A stretch of 64,000 nucleotides of DNA, taken from Nonomuraea angiospora (GTDB taxonomy: Bacteria > Actinomycetota > Actinomycetes > Streptosporangiales > Streptosporangiaceae). Below are positions 1 to 9,453 of this stretch, in pieces. The stretch spans positions 8,928,001 through 8,992,000 of the forward strand of contig NZ_JADBEK010000001.1 of NCBI RefSeq assembly GCF_014873145.1, in the 5' to 3' direction. The translations under genes were made by a program, and so were the position numbers. How positions within the stretch are numbered: position 1 is the first letter of the stretch; the number at the start of each line of letters is the position of its first letter. The notes beneath the pieces were generated by a model that made no database searches, was not told the origin of the DNA, and was given only the letters and a program-made list of their open reading frames with translations.

Positions 1-496
1 TCTGTTTGGTGGTGAGTGTGCCTCTGTAGAGGCGACCCGTGCTGGACTTCGCGTGAGAGAGCAGGCCCTTCAACTGGGCAGGCTGGAAGATGTCGAGGGG
101 GTGAAAGGTGCCGCTCGCCCTACTCGCATCGCCCATAAGCAGCCAGGTCTTGCCCTCGGGCAGAGTCTTCGTCAAAGCCTCGCTCTGGACGTAAGCCTGG
201 TTCCCGACGGTCACCGCGCGGAAGTCGATCTTCTCTGAGGGCTTCAGGAAGCTCCCGCGCAGGATCACATCGGAGGCGACGACCCCTGACGCGCCGAACT
301 CGAAGGTGCCGGTCACACGGAGGGCGGTCGGCTTCTTCCCCTTGCCCATCGATCGGGACAATTCGGAGACCTTCACGCCGTGCCCGGGCACGAGCTGCTT
401 CTTCAGCGCCTTCACCGGATCAGGGGTTGCCGCCTGTGCCGGTGCGGCGGTGAGCAGGGCCGCGGCGGCCACCGCCGCCGCCAGAACTCGCTTCAT
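1..496 (-). CDS. Secreted protein, paralog of the next gene (C-terminus outside window)
   Basis: The reading frame starts at ATG 496 with AAGG six bases upstream and is open to base 1, so only about 165 residues are present. The N-terminus is a clear Sec signal peptide (MKRVLAAAVAAAALLTAAPA, cleavage likely after AQA). The mature part begins TPDPVKALKKQLVPGHGVKV, almost the same as the mature start of the neighbouring 566-1378 product (PVDPVKALKKQFVAGHGVRI), and later blocks (FEFGxSGxVASDV, LPEGKxW) are shared. The two genes are therefore a tandem duplication in one orientation. There is no lipobox cysteine, so the product is probably released or wall-bound. The function is unknown. An alternative start at ATG 502 is possible. 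Confidence 0.75.
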   Translation of the reverse strand, partial: MKRVLAAAVAAAALLTAAPAQAATPDPVKALKKQLVPGHGVKVSELSRSMGKGKKPTALRVTGTFEFGASGVVASDVILRGSFLKPSEKIDFRAVTVGNQAYVQSEALTKTLPEGKTWLLMGDASRASGTFHPLDIFQPAQLKGLLSHAKSSTGRLYRGTLTTKQ

Positions 497-518
497 GCGC
501 ATCCTTGAAGAGGAGAAA

Positions 519-549
519 GCCTCCTCCCGCCCCGCGGGCGGAAGGAGGC
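519..549 (-). terminator. Hairpin between tandem paralogs
   Basis: A 14-bp stem with one mismatch (519-532 paired with 536-549, three-base loop) lies between the stop of the 566-1378 gene and the start of the 1-496 paralog. On the minus strand it is followed by TTTCTCCT, a poor U-tract. It could be a terminator or a read-through attenuator that sets unequal expression of the two paralogs. Confidence 0.55.
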
Positions 550-565
550 AGAGAAAGAACTAGTG

Positions 566-1378
566 CTAGTTGGCGAGCGAGTTCAGGGAGTTGTTCGGGA
601 TCTCCTGCGGAACGTCGCTGTCCTCACCGAGGTCGTCCACGTCGACCCACAGGTCCTCGGCCGGAGCCTTGATCTTGACCTTGGATCCCCACCCAAGGTA
701 CCGGGTCTCGGTCTCGGAGCGGGTCTTGCCCAGGACGCCGAAGTCCAGGCTCCAGCCCGAGTTGAGCGTGGTGACCAGACCCTTGGAGTTGACCTTCAGC
801 GCGTAGTCGATCTTGATCTTGCCGATCGTGCCGGACAGCTTCTGCCCGTAGACCTTGGCCAGTTCGCTGTAGGTGAGGGCGCCCTTGTAGGTGCCGCCCT
901 TGAAGCTCTTGGCACGCGACACCAGCGTCTTGAGCACCTTCGGCTCGAAGACGTCGAGGATCTGGTTGAAGGTGCCGCCGGTCGCCTCGCCACCGCCGTA
1001 ACGAATCCACTTCTTGCCCTCGGGCAGGTCCTCGGTGAACAGCCCGCCCTGGACGTAGCTGTAGCCACCGACGGTGATGATGCGCGGCGGGGCGAACGCG
1101 GCCGCGAGGCTCTTGTCGCTGCCGGACCTGCGGGTCCGGACATCGCTGGCGACGATTCCCGACTTGCCGAACTCGAAAGAGCCGAGCGTCGTGCTGACGC
1201 CCATGCTCTTGCCGTCCACGGACATCCGGGTCTTCTCCGAGATCCGTACCCCGTGCCCCGCGACGAACTGCTTCTTGAGCGCCTTCACCGGGTCCACCGG
1301 CGCGGCCTGCGCGGCAGGTGTGGCGGTAACGAGCGCGGCAGCGGTGGTTAACGCCAAGCCCGCGAGAATTCGCTTCAT
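566..1378 (-). CDS. Secreted protein of unknown function (270 aa)
   Basis: The 270-residue product has a Sec signal peptide (MKRILAGLALTTAAALVTAT, cleavage near AQA at about residue 26). The mature part is rich in beta-type alternating segments, with an FEFGKSGIVASDV block, an LPEGKKWIRYGGG block and an acidic C-terminal tail (DLWVDVDDLGEDSDVP). There is no lipobox, sortase signal or catalytic motif I can identify. The architecture (signal, then one beta-rich domain of about 240 residues) resembles LppX/LprG-type or YceI-type carriers only in outline, so I do not assign a family. It is the upstream member of a tandem pair with 1-496. Its start is at ATG 1378, preceded by GGGGAAATCGT. Confidence 0.8.
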   Translation of the reverse strand: MKRILAGLALTTAAALVTATPAAQAAPVDPVKALKKQFVAGHGVRISEKTRMSVDGKSMGVSTTLGSFEFGKSGIVASDVRTRRSGSDKSLAAAFAPPRIITVGGYSYVQGGLFTEDLPEGKKWIRYGGGEATGGTFNQILDVFEPKVLKTLVSRAKSFKGGTYKGALTYSELAKVYGQKLSGTIGKIKIDYALKVNSKGLVTTLNSGWSLDFGVLGKTRSETETRYLGWGSKVKIKAPAEDLWVDVDDLGEDSDVPQEIPNNSLNSLAN

Positions 1379-1770
1379 ACGATTTCCCCGTTCGATTCAA
1401 AAGGAGAGGGAGCAGAATCCTGCCAATAGAAGATCACGACCATATATCGACAACCCGGTCACGCGATGCCGAAACGGTGCATTTTCGTGCAGGGTCCGTC
1501 CTGGAGAAGTGAGATGACCGTCACAGAGCGGAAGAACCATGCCCCCATGACCTGGGCAGGTCAAGCTTCGGGCTAGGCTTTACCGGCGGAAACGCCCGGC
1601 ACGCACCCCTGAGCGTAGGAGCTCGCCGTGAGAGAGCGAGGCACGATGCCAACGAGCGGTGAGCGGACGCGACCGTCAGCGCAGTTGCCCGGGCCGTCGA
1701 ACATCAGTCGGAAAAGCAGGGCGCGAACCCGACAGAGGGCGAGCGACCAAACGGAAGAGGACGGACCCTC
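1379..1770. other. Intergenic region upstream of sucC
   Basis: This 392-bp divergent region must hold the promoters of the secreted protein (minus) and of sucCD (plus). A TAGGCT hexamer near 1574 is a possible -10 element for sucC, but no convincing -35 lies at 17 bp. It also contains the first copy of a short interspersed repeat (1630-1654). No gene is supported here. Confidence 0.5.
1630..1654 (+). repeat. Interspersed repeat, copy 1 (sucC leader)
   Basis: These 25 bases match 24814-24838 at 24 of 25 positions (core GAGAGAGCGAGGC, then CGATGCCAACG). Weaker similarity continues for about 30 bases downstream of both copies (GCGACCGTCAGC here against GCGACTGTGAGC there). Both copies lie a short distance 5' of a gene start on the plus strand. 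Confidence 0.7.
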
Positions 1771-2952
1771 GTGGACCTGTTCGAACATCAGGCGAAGGAG
1801 CTCTTCGCCGACTACGGCATCCCGGTGCCACGCGGCATCGTCGCACACAACGTGGAGGAGGTGCGGTCGGCCGCCGAGGAGCTGACCGGCCGCGTTGTCG
1901 TCAAGGCCCAGGTCAAGACCGGTGGCCGAGGCAAAGCCGGAGGCGTCAAGGTGGCCGACGACGCGGCCGACGCCGTGACCAAGGCCGAAGCCATCCTCGG
2001 CATGGACATCAAGGGCCACACGGTCCACAAGGTCCTCGTCGAGGAGGCCAGTGCGATCGCGGAGGAGTATTACTTCTCCTTCCTGCTCGACCGCGCCAAC
2101 CGTACCTTCCTCGCCATCTGCTCCGCCGCGGGCGGCATGGACATCGAAGAGGTCGCCCACACCGCGCCCGAGAAGGTCGCCAAGGTGCCGGTCTCGGCGC
2201 TGACCGGCATCGACCGCGCGAAGGCCCGCGAGATCGCGGTGGCCGGTGGCCTGCCGGAGAAGGCGCTCGACGGCGCCGCCGACCTCATCGAGAAGCTCTG
2301 GTGCTGCTTCGTCGACGAGGACGCCACGCTCGTCGAGGTCAACCCGATGATCCTGTCGGCCGACGGCCAGGTCAAGGCCCTCGACGGCAAGGTCACGCTC
2401 GACGACAACGCCGGCTTCCGCCAGGCCGACCACGAGGCGCTCGCCGACAAGGCGGCCGAGGACCCCCTCGAGGCCAAGGCCAAGGAGAAGGACCTCAACT
2501 ACGTCAAGCTCGACGGCGACGTCGGCATCATCGGCAACGGCGCGGGCCTGGTCATGTCCACGCTCGACGTGGTGGCCTACGCGGGCGAGCAGTTCCCCGG
2601 CAAGCCGTCCCCCGCGAACTTCCTCGACATCGGCGGCGGCGCCTCGGCCGAGGTCATGGCCGCGGGCCTGGAGATCATCCTCTCCGACCCGAGCGTCAAG
2701 TCCATCTTCGTGAACGTCTTCGGCGGCATCACCGCCTGCGACGCCGTCGCCAACGGCATCGTCTCGGCGTTCAAGCTGCTGGAGAGCCGCGGCGAGACCG
2801 TGACCCACCCGCTCGTGGTCCGCCTCGACGGCAACAACGCCCAGCTCGGGCGGCAGATCCTGGCCGACGCCGCGCTCCCGCGGGTCGAGCTGGTAGACAC
2901 GATGGACGACGCGGCCAAGCGTGCCGCCGAGCTCGCTGCGGTAGGTGCGTGA
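1771..2952 (+). CDS. sucC: Succinyl-CoA ligase (ADP-forming), beta subunit
   Basis: The 393-residue ATP-grasp beta subunit of succinyl-CoA synthetase makes succinate and ATP from succinyl-CoA in the cytoplasm as an SucC-SucD complex. Diagnostic features are the N-terminal [20 protein letters not shown], the [16 protein letters not shown] nucleotide-binding segment, the EVNPM metal/nucleotide motif near residue 190, and the C-terminal NFLDIGGGA and FVNVFGGIT segments that bind CoA/phosphate and contact SucD. The length is typical for the family. The start is GTG 1771, preceded by a GAGGACGG ribosome site. sucD follows after three bases, so the pair is one transcript. Confidence 0.98.
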   Translation: MDLFEHQAKELFADYGIPVPRGIVAHNVEEVRSAAEELTGRVVVKAQVKTGGRGKAGGVKVADDAADAVTKAEAILGMDIKGHTVHKVLVEEASAIAEEYYFSFLLDRANRTFLAICSAAGGMDIEEVAHTAPEKVAKVPVSALTGIDRAKAREIAVAGGLPEKALDGAADLIEKLWCCFVDEDATLVEVNPMILSADGQVKALDGKVTLDDNAGFRQADHEALADKAAEDPLEAKAKEKDLNYVKLDGDVGIIGNGAGLVMSTLDVVAYAGEQFPGKPSPANFLDIGGGASAEVMAAGLEIILSDPSVKSIFVNVFGGITACDAVANGIVSAFKLLESRGETVTHPLVVRLDGNNAQLGRQILADAALPRVELVDTMDDAAKRAAELAAVGA

Positions 2953-2955
2953 CCC

Positions 2956-3831
2956 ATGGCCATCTGGTTGACTGAGAACAGCAAGATCATCGTTCAGGGC
3001 ATGACCGGTGGCGAGGGCACCAAGCACACTCGCCGCATGCTCGCCTCCGGCGCCCGCGTCGTCGGCGGCGTGAACGCCCGCAAGGCCGGCATCACGCACG
3101 AGGGCCTGCCGGTGTTCGGGACGGTCAAGGACGCCATGGAGAAGACCGGCGCCGACGTGTCGGTCGTGTTCGTGCCGCCGGCGTTCACCAAGGACGCGGT
3201 CATCGAGGCCATCGACGCCGAGATCCCGCTGTGCGTGGTGATCACCGAGGGCGTCCCGGTCCACGACAGCACCGCCTTCTGGGCGTACGCCGTCTCCAAG
3301 GGCAACAAGACCCGCATCATCGGCCCCAACTGCCCCGGCATCGCCTCTCCCGGTGCCTCCAACGCGGGCATCATCCCGGCCGACATCACCACCGCGGGCC
3401 GCATCGGCCTGGTCTCGAAGTCGGGCACGCTGACGTACCAGCTGATGTACGAGCTGCGTGACTTCGGCTTCTCGACCGCTGTGGGCATCGGTGGCGACCC
3501 TGTCATCGGCACGACCCACATCGACGCGCTCCAGGCGTTCCAGGACGACCCGGGCACCGACGCGATCGTCATGATCGGCGAGATCGGCGGCGACGCCGAG
3601 GAGCGGGCCGCCGCCTACATCGAGCAGCACGTCACCAAGCCGGTCGTGGCCTACGTCGCGGGCTTCACCGCGCCCGAGGGCAAGACCATGGGCCACGCCG
3701 GCGCCATCGTGTCGGGCTCCGCGGGCACCGCCCAGGCCAAGAAGGAGGCCCTGGAGAAGGTCGGCGTCCGCGTCGGCAAGACCCCCTCCGAGACCGCCCG
3801 CCTCATGCGCGAGATCATGCAGGCGCGCTGA
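2956..3831 (+). CDS. sucD: Succinyl-CoA ligase (ADP-forming), alpha subunit
   Basis: The 291-residue alpha subunit binds CoA and carries the transiently phosphorylated histidine. The sequence shows the N-terminal Rossmann segment ([19 protein letters not shown]), the [12 protein letters not shown] loop, [10 protein letters not shown], and the active-site GHAGAIVSG, whose His is the phospho-residue of this family. Full length for the family. It begins three bases after sucC and ends before a strong terminator at 3852, so sucC-sucD forms a closed two-gene operon. Confidence 0.98.
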   Translation: MAIWLTENSKIIVQGMTGGEGTKHTRRMLASGARVVGGVNARKAGITHEGLPVFGTVKDAMEKTGADVSVVFVPPAFTKDAVIEAIDAEIPLCVVITEGVPVHDSTAFWAYAVSKGNKTRIIGPNCPGIASPGASNAGIIPADITTAGRIGLVSKSGTLTYQLMYELRDFGFSTAVGIGGDPVIGTTHIDALQAFQDDPGTDAIVMIGEIGGDAEERAAAYIEQHVTKPVVAYVAGFTAPEGKTMGHAGAIVSGSAGTAQAKKEALEKVGVRVGKTPSETARLMREIMQAR

Positions 3832-3851
3832 CCAGCGGGTTTCCGTTTTCC

Positions 3852-3892
3852 GAAAGCCCCGTGCGGTTCTCCCCGCACGGGGCTTTCCCTTC
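3852..3892 (+). terminator. Rho-independent terminator of sucCD
   Basis: A perfect 15-bp stem (3852-3866 with 3873-3887, arms GAAAGCCCCGTGCGG and its complement) has a six-base loop and sits 20 bp after the sucD stop. It is followed by CCTTCCCC rather than a clean T-run, as is common in high-GC actinobacteria. Confidence 0.85.
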
Positions 3893-4126
3893 CCCACCCT
3901 TTACGCTTACGGCGGGCGACCCACCCGCCGCACGTGGCCGGCCCCCGTCCAGGGAGACGGTCACGAGGTGCGCGGGGCCGGCCGCCGTTACGCCGCCCCG
4001 TGGGCCGTCTCCGTGGCCGACCCGGGGCCAGGAGGACAAATCAGGTGTAATTCGACGTCACAAAGTGGATGGGCGGCGGCGCGTCAACCAAGCGCCGGTC
4101 GGGAAACCTTGAGAAAATCGCCTACT

Positions 4127-5752
4127 GTGACGGCGATTCTCGACCAGTTGCGTGCTGCCCCCCGGTCGATGCTGGGCAAGCTCCCCGGGAGCTCAGGCGA
4201 CGACGACGAGACGAGGCGGCCGCTCCCCGTGTCCGGGATGCTGGCCGCCGCCGCCACGCTGGGCGTCGGCCTGGCCGCGCTCACCACCCTCACCCTCGTC
4301 GGCTGGATCGCCGCGCCGCGCGGCACGCTGGGCACGGGGCTGCCGGGCGTGTTCCGCACGGCGGCGCAGCTCTGGCTGGCCGCGCACCACGCCGGGTTCG
4401 CGATCCAGGGCGGGCGGGTCGGGCTGCTGCCGCTGGGGCTGATCGTGCTGCCCGCCGTGCTCCTCTACCGCGCCGGGCGGTGGATGGCCCGCGACGCCGA
4501 CCTGCGGCTGCGGCTGCCCGCCCGGCTGCCGAAGAACAGCCCCAAGGAGCAGGCCGGGGCCCGTCGCCGCGCCCAGCTCGCCGTGGTCGTCCAGGCCGGG
4601 GTGTCGCTGGCGGCGCCGTACGCGCTGCTCGCGGGGTTGATCGCGCTCGCGGCGAGCAACGAGATCACGCAGCCGTTCATCGGCGAGGCGCTGCTCAGCC
4701 ACTTCGTGCTGGCGTTCCTGGCGGGGTCGCTGGCCACGGCGCGGATGATCGGGCCCTGGCGGGTGATGCTGCGGCTGCTGCCCGAGCGGGTGCGCGCGCT
4801 CACCGTCGCCACGGCGGTCGCCACGGCGGTGCTGCTCGTGGCCGGGCTCGCGCTGGTGCTGGTCGCCGTCGTGGTGAACTTCGGGCAGGTCAAGGAGCTG
4901 TCCGACGTGCTCTCGCCGGGGCTCGTCGGCGGCGTGCTGCTGTTGCTGCTGCAGCTCCTCTACCTGCTCAACGCCGTCGTCTGGGCCTCCTCCTACATCG
5001 CCGGGCCCGGGTTCGCGATCGGCGCCGACACCCTGGTCGCGCCCACGGGGGTGCAGCTCGGCACGGTGCCGAGCCTGCCGCTGCTGGGGGCGTTGCCGGA
5101 GAGCGGGCCCGTGCCGGGGTGGATGATGGCGGTGGTCGCGGTGCCGTTCGCGGCGGGGGCCGTCGCGGGGGTCATGGTGGCCCGGATCTCGCCGTCGCCC
5201 TCCTATGAGGCGGCGCCGCTGTGGGGGTTCCTCAGCGGGGTCGTCACCGGGCTCGTGGCGGGGCTGCTGGCGGCGCTGTCCGGCGGGCCCATCGGCGGCG
5301 GGCGGCTGGCCACGATCGGGCCCTCGCCCTGGGAGGTGGCGCTCTCCGTCGCGGTGGAGGTCGGCGTGGCCGCGGGCATCTCCGCCGGCGTGGCCAACCT
5401 GCTGCTGCTCAACAAGCGCGCCCGTACGCCGCTCGACAAGGCGGCCGCCCCCGTACGCAAGGCGGGGGCCGCCATCGCCAAGGCGGCGAGCAAGGTCGGG
5501 CTGGCCGAGTCGGACCCGCGCCCGCTGCCCGGCCACTGGATGGACGCCACCGAGGCCGACACCCAGGAGATCCCGGTCATCAGGGACGACTGGCAGGACG
5601 AGCACGCCTCAGCCGAGGCCGAGACGCTGGCCCAGGCCCGCCCGCGCCTGCCGGAGCCGGACCGCCCGCCCCGCAAGGACATCGTGGACGAGTCGGACGA
5701 CCGCGGCGGCCACGTCATCTACCTCGACCCGTACGCCTGGGACCGCGACTGA
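4127..5752 (+). CDS. PerM-like polytopic membrane protein (DUF6350)
   Basis: The product is an integral membrane protein of about 541 residues with some ten hydrophobic segments (for example MLAAAATLGVGLAALTTLTL, then segments around TAVLLVAGLALVLVAVVV and GGVLLLLLQLLYLLNAVVWA) and a soluble, acidic C-terminal tail. Its position between sucCD and purN-purH and its topology match the actinobacterial DUF6350/PerM group; Mycobacterium tuberculosis PerM supports cell division under stress. The frame is open from 3968, but residues 1-53 of that frame look non-coding, so I place the start at GTG 4127. TTG 4109 with an upstream GGGAAA is an alternative. The C-terminal tail contains DEHASAEAETLAQARPRLPE and may bind partners. 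Confidence 0.85.
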   Translation: MTAILDQLRAAPRSMLGKLPGSSGDDDETRRPLPVSGMLAAAATLGVGLAALTTLTLVGWIAAPRGTLGTGLPGVFRTAAQLWLAAHHAGFAIQGGRVGLLPLGLIVLPAVLLYRAGRWMARDADLRLRLPARLPKNSPKEQAGARRRAQLAVVVQAGVSLAAPYALLAGLIALAASNEITQPFIGEALLSHFVLAFLAGSLATARMIGPWRVMLRLLPERVRALTVATAVATAVLLVAGLALVLVAVVVNFGQVKELSDVLSPGLVGGVLLLLLQLLYLLNAVVWASSYIAGPGFAIGADTLVAPTGVQLGTVPSLPLLGALPESGPVPGWMMAVVAVPFAAGAVAGVMVARISPSPSYEAAPLWGFLSGVVTGLVAGLLAALSGGPIGGGRLATIGPSPWEVALSVAVEVGVAAGISAGVANLLLLNKRARTPLDKAAAPVRKAGAAIAKAASKVGLAESDPRPLPGHWMDATEADTQEIPVIRDDWQDEHASAEAETLAQARPRLPEPDRPPRKDIVDESDDRGGHVIYLDPYAWDRD

Positions 5753-5770
5753 TCCGCGTCCGGCGTCGGC

Positions 5771-6190
5771 TCAGGGCTGCACGGTGCCGAGCAACTGCAG
5801 CACGTCGGCGGGCAGCTTGCGCTGGGCCGCGTCCCTGAACTGCGTGAAGCACTCGCCCTGCGCCGAAACGGTGCCCGCGCCCTTCATGCACTCCTGGTAG
5901 GCCGAGTATTCGTCCATCAGGTACAGCTGCATTCCCGTGGCCATGGCCGACAGCGCCAGCGCGATCGAGGAGATCGTGATGCCGCCGACGGCGATGCCTG
6001 TGGACCGGCCCGCGGCCTTCAGCTGCGGCAGCGCCCGGATCCCCGCCACGAGCGCGAACAGCGCCATGACCAGGCCCGCGAGCGGCAACATGAACGTCAT
6101 GGCCAGCGCTGCGATGGACAACCAGATCGCTCGGCGACCCGCCGAATCGGCGGGCTGCTGGCCTGCCGGTGCCTGCACCGGTGTCGACAC
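5771..6190 (-). CDS. Small two-TM membrane protein (DUF4190-like)
   Basis: The 139-residue protein has a short Pro/Gln-rich N-terminus, two hydrophobic helices (IWLSIAALAMTFMLPLAGLV... and TGIAVGGITISSIALALSAM) and an external C-terminal part with two cysteines (YQECMKGAG, QGECFTQF) that could form a disulfide. The layout resembles DUF4190-type actinobacterial membrane proteins. The start is GTG 6190, chosen because AGGAGG lies four bases upstream; longer frames lack this. It converges on the PerM-like gene (18 bp between stops) and diverges from purN. Confidence 0.7.
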   Translation of the reverse strand: MSTPVQAPAGQQPADSAGRRAIWLSIAALAMTFMLPLAGLVMALFALVAGIRALPQLKAAGRSTGIAVGGITISSIALALSAMATGMQLYLMDEYSAYQECMKGAGTVSAQGECFTQFRDAAQRKLPADVLQLLGTVQP

Positions 6191-6264
6191 CTGACCTCCT
6201 CTGCGTCGCCGGGCGAGGAACAGATACTCTGGCACCCCCACCCTGTTTCCTCATTGGAGTGTGC

Positions 6265-6894
6265 GTGTCTAAGGCTGGGCGGCTCGTCGTCCTCGTCTCC
6301 GGCTCTGGAACCAACCTACAGGCCCTGCTGGACGCTTCTGCCGACCCGTCGTACGGGGCCCGGGTGGTCGCGGTCGGTGCGGACAGGGATGGGATCGAAG
6401 GGCTGGCCAGGGCGACGAGGGCACAAGTCCCAACTTTTGTTGAAAAATTGGGCGATTATGCGACGCGGGCGGAATGGGATGCCGCCATCGCGGCCAGAAT
6501 CGCAGCGTACGAGCCTGACCTGGTGGTGTCGGCGGGTTTCATGAAAATTCTGGGTCCGCCGACCCTCGACGCCTTTCCCGTGCTGAACACGCACCCGGCG
6601 CTGCTGCCGTCGTTCCCCGGCGCGCACGGCGTGCGGGACGCGCTCGCCCACGGGGTCAAGGTGAGCGGCTGCACGGTGATGCTGGCCGACTCCGGCGTCG
6701 ACACCGGGCCGATCGTCGCCCAGGAGGCGGTGCCCGTACTCCCGGATGACGACGAGGCGGTCCTGCACGAGCGCATCAAGACCGTGGAGCGGCGCCTGCT
6801 CGTCGAGATCGTCGGCCGGATGGCTCGCGAGGGCTGGACGGTCAGCGGACGTCAGGTCCGCATCGGCAACCTAACAGGAGGGGAATCCACGTGA
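6265..6894 (+). CDS. purN: Phosphoribosylglycinamide formyltransferase
   Basis: The product (209 aa) transfers a formyl group from 10-formyl-THF to GAR, the third step of purine synthesis. Visible motifs are the N-terminal [17 protein letters not shown] substrate loop, the FMKILGP segment, the catalytic [15 protein letters not shown] (Asn, His) and the Asp of [14 protein letters not shown]. The start is GTG 6265, with GGAG five bases upstream; GTG 6259 would place the ribosome site inside the gene. The stop overlaps the purH start as GTGA, so translation is coupled. Confidence 0.96.
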   Translation: MSKAGRLVVLVSGSGTNLQALLDASADPSYGARVVAVGADRDGIEGLARATRAQVPTFVEKLGDYATRAEWDAAIAARIAAYEPDLVVSAGFMKILGPPTLDAFPVLNTHPALLPSFPGAHGVRDALAHGVKVSGCTVMLADSGVDTGPIVAQEAVPVLPDDDEAVLHERIKTVERRLLVEIVGRMAREGWTVSGRQVRIGNLTGGEST

Positions 6895-8429
6895 CACGCA
6901 TCGCCATCCGGCGCGCGCTGATCGCTGTTTACGACAAGTCCGGGCTCGAGGAGCTGGCCAGAGCCCTCGACGGCGCCGGGGTGGAGATCGTCTCGACCGG
7001 TGGCACGGCCGCCGCGATCTCGTCGTTCGGGATCCCGGTGACCAAGGTCGAGCAGCTCACCGGGTTCCCGGAGTGCCTGGACGGGCGGGTCAAGACCCTG
7101 CACCCGCGCGTGCACGCCGGCCTGCTGGCCGACGTCACCAAGCCGCACCACGTGGCCCAGCTGGAGGAGCTGGAGATCGACCCGTTCCAGCTCGTCGTGG
7201 TCAACCTCTACCCGTTCCAGGAGACGGTGGCCTCCGGCGCGTCCGACGAGGAGTGCGTCGAGCAGATCGACATCGGCGGGCCCGCCATGATCCGCGGCGC
7301 CGCCAAGAACCACAACACCTGCGCCGTCGTGGTCGACCCGGGTTTCTACGGCGACGTGCTCAACGCGCTGGCCGAGGGCGGCTTCACGCTGGAGGAGCGC
7401 AGGCGGCTGGCGGGCATCGCGTACGCGCACACGGCCTCGTACGACGTGGCGGTGGCCAACTGGTTCGCGGGGACGTACGGGGAGGACCGGTTCCCGGCGT
7501 TCACGGGGGCGACGTACGAGCGCAAGGCCACGCTCCGCTACGGCGAGAACCCGCACCAGAGCGCCGCCCTCTACACGGCCGGCACGAGCGGGCTGGCCAA
7601 CGCCGAGCAGCTGCACGGCAAGGAGATGTCGTACAACAACTACCTCGACTCCGACGCCGCCTGGCGGGCCGCCTGGGACTTCAGCGAGCCGTGCGTGGCC
7701 ATCATCAAGCACCAGAACCCGTGCGGCATCGCCATCGGCGCCGACGTGGCCGAGGCCCACCGCAAGGCGCACGCGTGCGACCCCGTCTCGGCGTACGGCG
7801 GCGTGATCGCCGTCAACCGCGAGGTCACGGCCGAGCTGGCCCGGCAGATCGCCGACATCTTCACCGAGGTCGTCATCGCGCCGTCCTACGCGGCGGAGGC
7901 GCTGGAGGTCCTGCGGGCCAAGAAGAGCCTGCGCCTGCTGCAGTGCCCGGAGGGGCCGTCGCGGCAGGTGGAGCTGCGCGAGATCGACGGCGGCGTCCTG
8001 GCGCAGTCCGTGGACAAGGTGGACGCGTCCGGCGACTCGGCCGCGCAGTGGGAGCTCAAGACCGGCACCCCGGCCTCGCCCGAGCAACTGGCGGACCTGG
8101 AGTTCGCCTGGCGCGCCTGCCGCTCGGTCAAGTCCAACGCCATCCTGCTGGCCAGCGACGGGGCGACGGTGGGCGTGGGCATGGGCCAGGTCAACCGGGT
8201 CGACTCGTGCCGCCTGGCGGTCTCCAGGGCGGGCGAGCGCGCGAAGGGGGCGGTCGCGGCCTCGGACGCGTACTTCCCGTTCCCGGACGGGGCGCAGGTG
8301 CTGATCGACGCGGGCGTCCGGTTCATCGTGGAGCCCGGCGGCTCGATCCGGGACGAACTCGTCATCGAGGCCGCCGAAAAGGCCGGCATCACGCTCTACT
8401 TCACCGGCACCCGCCACTTCTTCCACTAA
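6891..8429 (+). CDS. purH: Bifunctional AICAR formyltransferase/IMP cyclohydrolase
   Basis: At 512 residues it catalyses the last two steps to IMP. The N-terminal IMP cyclohydrolase domain (residues 1-140) shows [42 protein letters not shown] and NLYPFQ. The C-terminal AICAR transformylase domain shows [14 protein letters not shown], the catalytic KHQNPCG (Lys-His), [15 protein letters not shown] and the terminal GTRHFFH. Length and motifs are complete. It starts at GTG 6891 inside the purN stop, after an AGGAGGGG ribosome site. It is the last gene of the unit. Confidence 0.98.
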   Translation: MTRIAIRRALIAVYDKSGLEELARALDGAGVEIVSTGGTAAAISSFGIPVTKVEQLTGFPECLDGRVKTLHPRVHAGLLADVTKPHHVAQLEELEIDPFQLVVVNLYPFQETVASGASDEECVEQIDIGGPAMIRGAAKNHNTCAVVVDPGFYGDVLNALAEGGFTLEERRRLAGIAYAHTASYDVAVANWFAGTYGEDRFPAFTGATYERKATLRYGENPHQSAALYTAGTSGLANAEQLHGKEMSYNNYLDSDAAWRAAWDFSEPCVAIIKHQNPCGIAIGADVAEAHRKAHACDPVSAYGGVIAVNREVTAELARQIADIFTEVVIAPSYAAEALEVLRAKKSLRLLQCPEGPSRQVELREIDGGVLAQSVDKVDASGDSAAQWELKTGTPASPEQLADLEFAWRACRSVKSNAILLASDGATVGVGMGQVNRVDSCRLAVSRAGERAKGAVAASDAYFPFPDGAQVLIDAGVRFIVEPGGSIRDELVIEAAEKAGITLYFTGTRHFFH

Positions 8430-8831
8430 CCACCCTCGGCGACCCGCCCCTTCACCCACCTCAGGGCCAGAACCCCCTCTGGCCCTCCTCCAACCCTGCC
8501 CCCACCGCCCGGGGCCGCACACGAACACCGCGCCTCCTGCGCTCGGGCGCCGCGCTTCCTGTGCCTGGCCAACACGCACGCCGCCTTCGGCAACGCGCAC
8601 ACCGCCTTCGGCAACGCGGACCGCTACGCCCCCAAGGTGCCTTGCCCCGCACGGCGGGCCGTTGCACCACTCAGGCCCCGAACACCTCATCCGGCGCAGG
8701 CCGTCGCAATCGTCCGCTAAAGAGCGGCATAGACGATCATGTTGCCGTTTGGCCGTTTCAGGGGCGAGCACACGCCGGCTCCGGTTACCCTGAGTGCCAC
8801 TCCTACCTCACCCATTCCCCCGGAGCCCCTC
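8430..8831 (+). other. Intergenic, with a short 21-bp direct repeat
   Basis: These 402 bases after purH hold no gene I can support. At 8571-8612 there are two adjacent copies of a 21-bp unit (AAC, A/G, CGCAC, G/A, CCGCCTTCGGC). Read on the plus strand they give a heptapeptide repeat (N-T/A-H-A/T-A-F-G), but no start or ribosome site goes with them. The region is probably a decayed sequence plus the promoter of the small gene at 8832. Confidence 0.4.
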
Positions 8832-9008
8832 TTGCTCGAGTTGATCCTGCAGGTCTTCGTCACCATGAACGGCGTTGCCGCCAGCCCCTTCGTCCTCCTG
8901 GTGCTCGCCGTGATCGGGGCTTACCTCGGCAGCCGCGTGGTGGAGATCATCCCGATCACCCGCCGGATCATCGAACGCCGCGAAGCCCAGGCCGCCGAAC
9001 GCGAGTAA
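8832..9008 (+). CDS. Small single-TM membrane protein
   Basis: A 58-residue product: a hydrophobic N-terminal half (LILQVFVTMNGVAASPFVLL, then VLAVIGAYLGSRVVEIIP) and a charged C-terminus (TRRIIERREAQAAERE). The start at TTG 8832 is chosen because GGAG lies seven bases upstream; ATG 8865 would give 47 residues with a weaker site. Coding bias (G/C at codon third positions) and the hydrophobic/charged division suggest a real gene. I do not recognise a family. Confidence 0.5.
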   Translation: MLELILQVFVTMNGVAASPFVLLVLAVIGAYLGSRVVEIIPITRRIIERREAQAAERE

Positions 9009-9453
9009 CCCACCGTTCCACCCCCAGGGTTGAGGGCGGTCGGCGCTTCCCTTCGGTGCACGTTTCTCGCCCGAGCGCCCAGTGACGGCGCCGCCCCCCG
9101 CCGTTCAGAACTGAGCACCCCATCCCTGACTGCGGCAGCACAGGATCCAGCCGCGAAGGGCCACGGACGCTTCAGCCGACAGGGGCCGGAGCCCAGCCCG
9201 ATGCCGCATCCAGCGCGGTCGACGCCATCGCCAGGATCGCCCCCAGCATGGTCGCCGCCGCCTCCAGCAGCCTTGCCGGGACGGTTCCCGGCCGGCTCGC
9301 GACCGCCGACGGGCCCGCCTTCGCCTTCTCCGGTGCTCCCGGCACCGGGGTGACGCCGCCCACGCTCGCCGAAGCGCTCGGCGGGAAATCGGATTCCAAG
9401 TCGCCAACACACCTTGACCGCTCTCCTGGGGTGGTCCCGTCCTACCGCCCGGC
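9009..9453. other. Intergenic, no supported gene
   Basis: There are 445 bases between the small membrane protein and the convergent 9454-10329 gene. Short open frames exist on both strands (for example 9172-9399 minus) but have no ribosome site or recognisable motif. I see no clear terminator. Confidence 0.4.

Noticed and set aside
1573..3897. 774-codon open frame antisense to sucC-sucD
   Set aside because: It mirrors the GC bias of sucCD codons. The product is a low-complexity Arg/Gly/Asp/Leu string without motifs, and sucCD are unambiguous.
4193..5605. 470-codon minus frame over the PerM-like gene
   Set aside because: Repetitive Arg/Gln/His composition and no start signal; shadow of the real plus-strand gene.
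6852..8771. 639-codon minus frame antisense to purH
   Set aside because: Composition typical of an antisense shadow; purH has full family motifs.
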